A stretch of 64,000 nucleotides of DNA from Neoceratodus forsteri (taxonomy: Eukaryota; Chordata; Ceratodontiformes; Ceratodontidae), in the NCBI GenBank assembly GCA_016271365.2, contig CM057452.1, positions 832,442,001 to 832,506,000 of the forward strand. Direction: 5' to 3'. Under the pieces are notes generated by a model that saw nothing but the letters and a program-made list of their open reading frames with translations, was not told where the DNA came from and ran no database searches. The position numbers and the translations under genes were made by a program. This document shows positions 55,656 through 64,000 of the stretch, piece by piece (within the stretch, counting starts at the first letter, position 1; each line of letters begins with the position of its first letter).

Positions 55656-57830
55656 AAGATGGGTACTCAATCGCTAATCGACTGGGTCATCGTCTCAAAC
55701 CCCTTCCGCATTACCAACTCCGGAGTATTACCAGACTGCATCAGTGATCACTGCGCCACCTACTGTCTATGGTCAGCCCAGTGCCCCAAACCCCTCCCTA
55801 AGTTCATCTTCTCTAGACGCTGGACAAATAACTCCATCAAAAATATTACACATGATCTCAGTCTAGTCGACCGGCCATTCACCGCTGCACCAGGTGACCT
55901 TGACTCTTTCCTTGACAGATTCTCTACCATCCTCAGCAGTGTATGCGACAAATATGCCCCTCTTAAAAAAAAATCAGGGTTAGGGGATGTGTTAATGAAT
56001 GGGTGTCATCCAACATCATTAAATTGATGAGGACCATGGGCAAGGCCTGGGCCCATTACATCAAGCACAGGGACCCTGCTCAGCTCTCCTGCTACAAAGC
56101 ACTCAGAAACAAGTGCAAATCAGTCATCATGAAAGTCCAAATTGACTTTTCCCACAATAAACGACTCGAGCAAACATCCAACTCCTGTCAACTTTGGGTA
56201 CACTTAACTCACTACTTGGTAAATACAAGAATACTGAACTAATCACTCTGATCCACGGTAGCAAGCAGACCAATGACCCCCTCAGAAGTAGCAAACATTT
56301 TCAACTCATTCTTTGGTGACCTTGATGATTACAAACCCTCCCCCTCATCCACCACCTACCCTATCTGCCACAATTCTAAGTTCGATCCCAGTCCCGGATT
56401 CTATTTTAGGGTCCTAAAACCCTCGGATACCATAAAGCTCATCTGAAGTAACAACCCTAAACCCAGCAAAGGGTCAGACAGAATCTATTTTAAAATCCTT
56501 AAACTGGCCAGTAATTCAGTAGTGGTCCCCATCATCAACATACTAAACTGCTCACTCTGCCCAGGGTTTTTTCATAGCACCTGGAAAATCACCACCGTCA
56601 AACCATTGTTCAAGTCAGGGTCAAGGAATGAAGTAGGGAATTTCCAGCCTATTTCCTTCCTTGCTCCCCTCTCCAACATCATTGAAAAAGTTGTTCATAC
56701 CCAGCTCACTGCCTTCTTCGACCATCATAGCTTGCTCTCTGTTGCTCAGCATGGTTTCAGATCTGGACATAGCACTGAAACCGCATTGGTCAGGTTCACC
56801 ACTGATATCCTCAGGGCAAGTGATAAGGGCCAGTACACAGGCTCTGTCTTCATGCATCTGACCAAGGCGTTCGACCCGGTTGACCACTGCCTTCTCCTGG
56901 ACACCCTCAAAGGCTTGCACATATCTGAAAATGTTGTCAAATGGGTTGGAAGCTACCTCTCCGGCAGATCACAGAAAACTAATATCAATGGCTATTTTTC
57001 TGCTGAATGTCCGATCAAATATGGGGTACCCCAGGGCTCCAATCTAGGCCCGCTCCTGTTCTCACTCTTCATCAATAACCTCCCTTCCATCTGTCAAACC
57101 ATCCAACTAATTCTTTACACTGATGATGTGGCCCTCTACTGCAGCAAAACTAACCTTGATTCAATGTTCAGTAACTTGCAGACTGACTTCAGCAAGCTAC
57201 ACACTTGGTTCTCTGCCAAAGGCATGGTTCTCAACTCCAAGGAGACCAAGTTTTGATCTTCTCTAGCCCAAGAAATGCCCCAATCATGGGCCGATCCCTC
57301 TCAGACAATCTTGGTAACGTCATAGAACAAGCCTATGAATTCAAATACCTTGGACTGTATTTAGACCCTCACCTGACCTACAATATCTGTATTACCAACC
57401 TCATCAAGAAAATCCATATGATGCTAGGTCTCTTGTACTGAATCAGAAAGTTCCTTATCCCCATCTTCAGACTACACCTCACCAGCTCACTTCTCCTGCC
57501 CCTCCTTGATTATGGCTCTATTGCCTACTCCACACCCCAGCACATCTCCCATTTTCTCCAAACTTAGGACTACATACAATAATATTGCATGCTTCGTGAC
57601 CGGCCTCCCCTGGATGATCCATCACTGTACCCTCTATGCCACCCTCAGCTGGCTCACCCTTGAAGGCAGGTTCCAACTTAAAATGCTCTCTTTCCTACAC
57701 AAAGGTCATAGTAACCTACTGCCAATCAGTGTTGACTCCCTTTTCCCCTTATTGGTTCCCAAGAGCAGTACTAGAGGGGCTGCCTGTCATATCTTTGACA
57801 CCCCTTTTTACCACACCTAGCATGCGCAGA
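55656..57830 (+). pseudogene. LINE F ORF2: endonuclease end and reverse transcriptase
   Basis: The endonuclease end reads GTQSLIDWVIVSNPFRI and VLPDCISDHCATYCLW (SDH catalytic block) up to about 56,027. The RT frame (56,522-57,256, about 244 codons) has FKSGSRNEVGNFQPISFLAP, QHGFRSGHSTETALVRFTTD, VFMHLTKAFDPVDHCLLLDT, YGVPQGSNLGPLLFSLFINN and LILYTDDVALYC. The canonical YADD is YTDD, and the DLTKAFD aspartate (usually F-x-D) is His, so catalysis is probably lost. A frameshift follows; FKYLGLYLDPHLTYN (57,340) is the thumb start. The end near 57,830 is broken by stops. Confidence 0.87.
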
Positions 57831-58250
57831 ACTCCATCACATGCAAGGGCCCTAAGTTTTACAATAAACTGCCCCCTGAACTTTAGGCCAGTAGTTCAAT
57901 TGGCTCATTCACCTCCTTCCTCAAGGATCACCTCCTCCATTCCACCACCTATGTCTGCCCTGGTAGGTAACCTCCCTGAATGTACACCAACACCTGAGTT
58001 ACCTTAGAGTTTATAAGTACTGTGTCTGTATATTGGTTCTGTTGTTGTGTGCTCTGTATTTTTTTTCTCTATTCTAGATGATCCTGTCATATACATTGTT
58101 CCTATTGTAAATACCGTCAAATTTTGCAAATATTGTTTTTAGCCTTTTCTCTGTATTATCAAATTTTTGTACCACTGGATGTTTGTGAAAACAGGCATTT
58201 TTGCTCACATACCTTCCAGTATAAAAATCAATCAATCAATCAATCGATCA
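55656..58250 (+). mobile_element. L2-like LINE (F) with (AATC)n tail
   Basis: A plus-strand LINE, 5'-truncated in the endonuclease, with a 3' tail of AATC repeats at 58,226-58,250. The 3' UTR has a CTCACATACCTTCCAGTATA block before the tail. It is a different family from A/B/I, as shown by its tail and its RT sequence. Confidence 0.87.
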
Positions 58251-60534
58251 AATCTTTATTTATCCAGGTGAACATCGTTGAGCACAGCTCATTTGCAAGA
58301 TAGACCTGGTAATAACATCGATTTGAATTGAATTGGTACAGATGGTGTCTATGTGGGTTGTGAAATCTAAGTGGTTATCCAGCCGGTATTTAAAATCTGG
58401 AACACCTCTAAAGGGGAGCTGTCCAAAGTAGAGAAAACTGGGGGAGATTGGAGGGTAGTAAGTTTCTGTCTAGAGCCAAACATCATGGCAACATTTTTTT
58501 TTTGTATTGAGTTTCAGTTGGTTGGACTGAAACCAAGACTGCACTCTGTTGAAGTCTTGCTGGAGAGGGGATTGGACGAGGATGGAAGAGGGACTGGAGA
58601 TAAAAATGACTTTGTCATCCGCGTACATATGCATATTGGAGGAGTTGCAGACATAGGGGAGATTGTTTATAAATAGGGAGAATAGGATGGGGCCAAGGAT
58701 AGAGCCTTGAGGGACCCCAGTAAAGACAGGAAGAGGGGAAGAATGAGCATTGCCTATTTAGACAGACTACTGCCTATCATGTAGATACTGTAGGAGTGGA
58801 ACCAGTTAACAGTTTGATCTGCGAGGCAAGCAGATTTAAGTTTATGTAGCAGGAGGTGGTGGGAGACTGAATCGAGTTCCTTTGCCAGGTCTATGAAAAT
58901 GGTGGCTGTAATATGACTCTAGTCCATTGCTGAGAAAATGGAGTCAGAGACCCTCAACAAGAAGAAACATAGAAACACAGAATTTGATGGCAGATAAGGA
59001 CCGCTTGGCCCACCCAGTCTGCCATTTTCCTACCTAATGGATAAGCTGCAGATCCTAGTTAACCAGCAGCCTACTTCTTTCTACCCCCACCCCCTAGAAT
59101 TGCCTTATGACTGTCCCATGCATGCTTGAATTCAACCACTGTTTTTGACTCCACAACCTCCTCAGAAGGCTGTTCCATGCATCCACAACCCTCTCTGTGA
59201 AAAAATACTTCCTTACGTTACCTCTGAGCCACCCCCCCATCTTCAAATTGTGCCCCCTTGTTCTTGCACACCTCTTTTTTTGAAAGATGCTACCCTCTTG
59301 GACTTTGTTGATTCCCTTGAGGTACTTGAAAGTACCTCAAGGAGGAGATGGTTGAGTGCTGTTTCCTAAAACCTGACTACATGAGCGAGAGATATGTTAG
59401 TGGCAAGGTACACAGACAGCTTGGAATAAATGAGTGAGTCCTGGAGTTTGGCGAGAGATGGGAGGAGTGAGATGGGCTGATAGTTTCGGGTGCAGAAGGG
59501 TCACCACTCTTGTGTAGAGGTAACACCTTTGCAAATTTCCAGGCTTTAGGGATGGTGAAGGTTGAGAGGGGGAGGTCAAGGATGTGGACTAGAAGGGTGG
59601 CTATAGCAAAAGTGGAGATATAGAGAGCCTAGGGTGGAGACTTTCAGGGTTGGTTTTGGCTGGGTTAAGGGCAGTGAGAGCTGTATAGACTTTGTGGGGA
59701 GAGAATGATGGGAAGAGGAACTCTGTAGGTGAGTGAATGACTCAGGTGGGATGGGAGAGGAGTCTGGCGGGATGAGAGAGGGGTTATCAGGGAGTGCACA
59801 GGTGGCAAAGAATTTATTAAAAATCTCTGCTACTGTGGAAGGGTCAGAGACGGGAACCATCAGTTTTGAGGACTGGGAAGGCCTGTTGAACAAGGGGATC
59901 AAGAAGAGAGTGTAACTCTTTCCAGAATGATGTGGGAGTGTTTCGACCTTGTTGCAGGTGTTAGAGAAGAGGGATAAGGCAGAGTCAACATCATGTACTG
60001 AGAATACGGGTTGCCAGTCTGTCTGGGTAAGATCTTGGTGGAGGGCTGCTGTGTCTAGAGCATGGAGAGGGTGGGTCCAAATGTATTTAGGGACAGCATA
60101 AGGGAAGGGTATCTTTCATATGCAATAAGTGATGCAGTGATCACTGAGAGCATCCGGTAGGATGCCTGCTGCAGTGATGTGGTTGGGGTGGGAGGATAGC
60201 ACCCAGTCAAGCAGGGACTGGTTTTGTGAGTGAGGGTTTATATGGGTGGGTTTGAGGATCAGCTGTGTGAGGTTAAGGGCCTTGATCCTGAGGAGCATAG
60301 GCTTTGAGAAGAGGGAGAGCAAGTGTAGGTTGAAATCACCCAGAAGCAAGAGTTCTTCATTCGCTGTGTGAGAAGAGATAGAAGAAATGGTGGTGACTAG
60401 GGAGTCAGGTAAAGTTTTAGGTGGGGCATAGAGTGCACCAATATAGAATGGAGTCAAGGAAGGGAGGGAGGGATAGAAGGGCAATGATAAGTTCATGGGA
60501 GGAGGGACAGGATTCTTTGAATGTGATGGAGCAG

Positions 60535-60569
<35 letters not shown>

Positions 60570-60570
60570 G
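58251..60570 (-). mobile_element. L2-like LINE segment (G)
   Basis: Minus strand. From 60,570 down: endonuclease FYIGALYAPPKTLPDSLVTT, ELLLLGDFNLHLLSL and ALSDHCITYCI (60,430-60,116). RT pieces follow: KFFATCALP, FIDLAKELDSVSHHLLLHKL (58,905-58,840), MYADDKVIFIS (about 58,625, YADD intact) and FKYRLDNHLDFTTHID (58,390). The lower end (58,252-58,320) starts CTTTATTTATCCAGGTGAAC, resembling an L2 3' end, so an internal deletion is an alternative to continuity with segment H. A CR1 fragment interrupts it at 58,966. A (GA)n tract lies at its 5' edge (60,535-60,570). Confidence 0.78.
58966..59328 (-). mobile_element. CR1 3' fragment nested in LINE G
   Basis: AAACATAGAAACACAGAATT, then GGACCGCTTGGCCCACCCAG, CTTCCTTACGTTACCTCTGA and GGACTTTGTTGATTCCCTTG. 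This is the CR1 3' UTR plus the last ORF2 codons. CCTCAA occurs on both sides (58,952 and 59,336), a possible short target duplication. LINE G coding sequence resumes on each side. Confidence 0.82.
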
Positions 60571-60749
60571 ACTGTCTGGTGTGTCTGGGCGTCTGTGTAC
60601 TGTATATTATACACGCTTCTGTACAGTTCAGTTGGTGGTCTGTTGGTGCAGTGTGAGATGGGCTGTGCCAGTCACTGGCTCTGGTTGGGTTCGGGGAGGG
60701 ACCAGGGTGGTGGGTCACCGCCTGACGGTTCGGGGGCCTCTTGACTACC

Positions 60750-61165
60750 AGGGACTGGGGAATTTTTTTATTATTATATGGATTGGGGCTGGAGAGGGGG
60801 GAACCACTAGACTACCAGGATACAGGGATTGGGGTTTATTATTCTGATGGTGATCGGCGGGGGCACTAGCCTACTAGGGATATGGGGGATTGGGAGGGAG
60901 TGCTTTTTTATTATTCCGACAGTGATCAGGACTGGGGGGGAGAAGAACATTAGACTACCAAGGATATGGGGATCTTTCATTTTTTTTATTATTCTGACAG
61001 TGTTTGGGGCTGGGGGGGACCACTAGCCTACTGGGGATACAGGGATCAGGAGGAAGTGTTTGATTATTCCGACAGTGATGCGGGGGTGGGGGTTGACCAC
61101 TAGACTACCAGGGATATGGGGATCAGGAAGAACTTTTCGGTTTTATCACAGTGATCAGGGCAAGG
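60750..61165 (-). repeat. Minisatellite, about 70-75 bp unit (right arm)
   Basis: Inverted copy of 53,925-54,345. ATTATTC(C/T)GACAGTGATC recurs near 60,838 (diverged), 60,913, 60,990 and 61,063, with ACCACTAG(A/C)CTAC(C/T) between. Confidence 0.83.
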
Positions 61166-61503
61166 AAGGGACTGCTGTACTGTCAGGGTTCCCAGCCATT
61201 AACAGTGGGCAAATGGGTCTGTGCACAGTTTAGGGCAGGGTTTCAGAAGCATAAATCTCTGCGCCACTGCTGGGGGCCCATTTGCGCTTCTGAATCATTT
61301 CAATATTGTGCTGTGCGACACATGCATGAGGGACCCCTCATTTGCATAGGTGCAGAATAATATTGTGCACGTCAACGCTGTTGGGGTTGCGCTGTGTATC
61401 TGTCCCCTTTGAATATGGGCATGCCCCTGACAGCTGGTGGATTTCCAGGTTTGTGCAATGCAACCTGGGTTATGCCATGCATTCCCTTTGAAAATGGTGT
61501 CCA

Positions 61504-61675
61504 ATAAGTACAGATTCTTTGTAGGTGTGATTCTTCATTTTAGTGTGTGTGTGTGCATTTATGTGAAAGTATGTGTGAGTGTGTGTTTGTGTGTGAAACG
61601 CATTTTTTAGTGTGCCTTTTTCTTATTTTTACATTCTATGAATGATCCACTTTAACAATAGTTTATGTTAAATGT
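61504..61675. other. TG-rich spacer
   Basis: Imperfect (TG)n stretch at 61,540-61,600 and plain A/T-rich sequence. No gene. Confidence 0.5.
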
Positions 61676-62220
61676 GCAGCGTGTATCCTTCGGTCAATGC
61701 TGTGAAATGTTCTGCTCATCTCCTTCAGTCAAGATTGTGAAATGTTTGATGCATCTCCTTTCATCACTGTTGTCGAATGCCCTCTATGTCTTGTTCAGTT
61801 AAGGTTGTGGAATGTTCAGTGTGCTTCTGGTCAGTGTTGTGGAATATTCAGGGTGTCTCCTTTGATTTTCTGTGTGTTGTGATGTGGGATGTTCAGCTCA
61901 TCTCCTTTGCTTTTCTGTATGTTGTGAGATGTTCAGTGCATCTCCCTCAGTCAATGTAGTGGCTTGTTCAGCCCATCTCTTTCGCTCTTCCGAATGTTGT
62001 GGAATGTTTGGCACATCTTCACTCTTCTGTATATTGCAGAATGTTCAGTGCATCTCCTTCGGTCAATGTTGTGGCATGTTCAACATGCTTCCTTCACTCT
62101 TCTGTATGTTGTGGGATGTTCAGTGTGTTTTCTTTGGTCTGCCTGTATGTTATCGAATGTGCAGTGCCTATCCTTCATGCCATCATTCGTCAAGTGTGTA
62201 GTGCCTCTCCTTCAGTCTGT
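61676..62220. repeat. 39-bp-type minisatellite, about 14 degenerate units
   Basis: Units follow the pattern TGTTGTGGAATGTTCAGTGC, ATCTCCTTCGGTCAA. Every unit has GAATGTTC/GGATGTTC and a CTCCTTC/CTCCTTT word. Open frames across it (about 109 codons, Cys/Phe/Val-rich) follow the repeat and carry no domain. Confidence 0.85.
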
Positions 62221-62399
62221 CAAAATAGAGAAAACATGAAAACTGCAGTGCACATGCAGTCAAGAAAAACACCAAGAAACTCTTGCAGAAACATGTTAAA
62301 TGAACAAGTAAAACTGTACCATTGAAAAAACATTTGTGTGACTCAAGACATAAATAGCACTGAGGTGTAACAGACAATAAAAGTGCTTCAAAGGAAACA

Positions 62400-63838
62400 G
62401 ACAAGTACATGACAGCTGGTGGAACTCCAAAAGGAAGATATGAAGTTTTTTGGATTGACATCTCCATGTTGCATCATGGCAACAAAATCAATTTATGAAT
62501 CTAAAAGAACAAATACCAAGCCGGCCCAGTGGCACTGAGGGTTGAGGCACTGGACACCACACCTCGCGCCACGCCGGCGACCCGGGTTCAGGAATGGACT
62601 CCGGGTTGATGAGGGTGGCAGGGGAAGGGAGGATTGAGCATCTTGTGACAGCTCTCCTTCCTTCAGGGTGGGCAAGGGTCATGAGCCGCACTGTACTGAC
62701 ACCCAGCGTAGGCTGGGTGTTCAGCAGACTGCGGGCATCTACACTGGGGGAGAAGAGTCGGCGGACGTCTGCACGTTAGTGCGTTGACGTCATTGCACAT
62801 CCGACTCTTTGGAAGAATTAAAAAAGGGGAAATATGGGTACCTCCGCCTCTATGAAGCCTTCCTCGGGGCTTCGATTAGCCACTGCCACTGGGGTCCACC
62901 CAACTAGTTACTGGTTCTGCAGGGGCTGGATAGGGGGTCCCAGCTCCATGGCCCTGCCCTCTGGGGGGAACAGCCAGGGGTGATCAGGGGGGTCCCAGGT
63001 GACAGTTGGTGGAAGACTGGGGCCGTGACCAGGGTGGATACCTGGTGGAGGAGCCCCTCCCCCCAAAAAAATATAAATAAATAAATAAAATAAAAGAACA
63101 AATACCAACAGGTTGGCTCCTCATGGTGTTGGACTTTGCTGAGAATTTTGCCTGTCAATTTCAGTACGAAATTCAGTCCTGTTACAGGTACCATGAACAG
63201 ACCACCGTTCACCCTGTAGTCACGTACTAAGGTGTCCTAAATGTGAAGGTACAGTCACCGAGTCACTTATTTGCATATCAAAAGACCCTAAACATGACCA
63301 CCATAATGTTTGCCATTTTGTTGAGCTTGCCAATTCTGATCTACTGTGCAATCAATATTGAGCAAGTAGTGCTGTTTGCAGATGGCTGTGGAAGCCAGTA
63401 CAAATCTAAATGGGGTTTTAATTCAATTTCTTCTGCACCAATGTAGTACGGCTATTTAACAATCGTTGGTTCATTTCACAGGAAAAGCCCCTCAGATGGA
63501 GAGAGTGCTGTAATAAAGTCTCTTGCAAGTCGAGTGATGCAATTCCACCAGGTGGTAATTGCTAATGCAGGAGAACTGTTCCAATATTGCAAAAATAATC
63601 TAACAAGGCAGCCTGACACCGAAAGGTGCAATGATTTTCTAGAAACATCCCTTTGGGAGGATGAGAGAAAAATAAAAAGAAATCAGGACCAGAAGTGAAA
63701 ACCATCCCAGGAACACAGAGAATCTAGAATGCTAGGTCAGTGACTGATAGCATGGTCGCAACAAGAGGACTCAGCTGTTTTTGTAAACCATGCCAAATGG
63801 AAGTTGGTCCATGTGAGAATACTCACCATGCAGAATAA
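62400..63838 (+). pseudogene. DDE-transposase-like gene (DFAENF / DGCGSQYK type), decayed
   Basis: With the SINE at 62,520-63,090 set aside, the plus strand shows SWQQNQFMNLKEQIPTG and LLMVLDFAENFACQFQYEIQ (about 63,112-63,168). HEQTTVHPVVTYY-like, CPKCEGTVTESLICIS, KDPKHDHHN, then VVLFADGCGSQYKSKWGF (about 63,368-63,420), SDGESAVIKSLASRVMQFHQ, VVIANAGELFQYCKNNL and a Cys-rich end CFCKPCQMEVGPCEN (about 63,780-63,822) follow. I recall DFAENY, DGxxxQYK and D-G-x3-VK blocks from a widespread animal family of transposase-like proteins whose superfamily I cannot name with certainty. Two aspartates sit where DDE catalytic residues would be expected. At least four frameshifts or stops. Confidence 0.6.
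62520..63090 (+). mobile_element. SINE with perfect 18-bp target duplication
   Basis: TAAAAGAACAAATACCAA flanks the 571-bp insert at 62,502-62,519 and 63,091-63,108. The head resembles a tRNA-derived promoter (GTGGCACTGAGGGTTGAGGC, then B-box-like GGGTTCAGGAATGG at 62,584). The A-rich tail is AAAAAAATATAAATAAATAA. A second, older copy is at 29,713-30,231 (minus). It uses L1-type target-primed insertion and interrupts the transposase-like pseudogene. Confidence 0.85.
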
Positions 63839-64000
63839 TGAAAAGTTAGGAAATTCAGGAGCCATTCTCGATATTCATCTTCTGTTACAGGGAGTGATAC
63901 CATACAAGGTACCCTATTCCCACCAAACTGGCATCTTCTCCCTCCCCTTCTAATGTCTGTGCTCTGGATTCCAGACATAACATGGCAGACACTCATGTGA
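63839..64000. other. Unassigned window end
   Basis: No feature recognised after the stop of the transposase-like pseudogene. Confidence 0.4.

Larger units (their letters stand above)
53553..61503. mobile_element. Foldback element with minisatellite arms, full of LINE insertions
   Basis: The left arm (53,553-54,480) and right arm (60,598-61,503) are inverted copies. Inner ends match best: GTGACTGGCACAGCCCA(C/T)CT and GAACTG(A/T)ACAG with CATACAGTATACAGTA against its mirror at 60,598. Both arms contain the same minisatellite. Outer ends (GGCACTAAATTCAGAG and GGACACCATTTTCAAAG) are weakly similar, in the style of Harbinger MITEs. Between the arms lie LINE segments H, F and G and CR1 fragments. 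Two independent copies in opposite orientation would also explain the data. Confidence 0.55.

Noticed and set aside
61777..62325. Overlapping plus-strand frames of up to about 109 codons
   Set aside because: Translations of the 39-bp minisatellite.

Overview
This window is vertebrate nuclear DNA made almost entirely of transposable elements. I found no host gene, rRNA or tRNA gene, and nothing prokaryotic. The elements are CR1, L2-like and L1/Tx1-like LINEs, a Penelope-like element, PIF/Harbinger genes, tRNA-derived SINEs, solo LTRs and many foldback MITEs joined by (TA)n/(TG)n tracts. That mix, and the density of nested insertions, suggest a non-mammalian vertebrate with a large repeat-rich genome, such as an amphibian, lungfish or cartilaginous fish. 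The species cannot be fixed from sequence alone. All repeat boundaries were read by eye.

Layout. 0.6-2.6 kb: 5'-truncated L2-like LINE (minus) with an open reverse transcriptase. 3.8-4.2 kb: CR1 3' fragment. 4.4-5.9 kb: two tandem repeats. 6.0-11.4 kb: a foldback MITE holding a CAGGG-ended MITE and a nearly full-length CR1 (plus). 11.4-14.6 kb: LINE/SINE 3' end, palindromic elements and 178-bp tandem units. 14.66-22.37 kb: a 7.7-kb PIF/Harbinger element with two divergent MYB/SANT-like genes and a HARBI1-like nuclease. 22.4-25.6 kb: more 178-bp units, palindromes, MITEs and TA tracts. 25.6-36.9 kb: four arms of a large undescribed-looking inverted-repeat family, with SINEs, four MITEs and a solo LTR.

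37.2-47.8 kb: one CR1 (minus) interrupted by a Penelope-like element (12-bp target duplication) and by an L2-like LINE (8-bp duplication), which itself holds a solo LTR (4-bp duplication). 47.9-53.5 kb: an L1-like ORF1 split by a nearly complete L2-like LINE. 53.5-61.5 kb: arms of a foldback element with minisatellites, stuffed with LINE segments. 61.7-62.2 kb: 39-bp minisatellite. 62.4-63.8 kb: a decayed DDE-transposase-like gene carrying a SINE with a perfect 18-bp target duplication.

Functionally this is an archive of selfish elements. LINE proteins (ORF1 chaperone/esterase, endonuclease and reverse transcriptase) copy themselves and the SINEs. Harbinger nuclease plus MYB-like partners would move Harbinger and matching MITEs. 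Nearly every reading frame is broken. The best candidates for something new are the two-MYB Harbinger and the (TA)n-linked giant inverted-repeat family.
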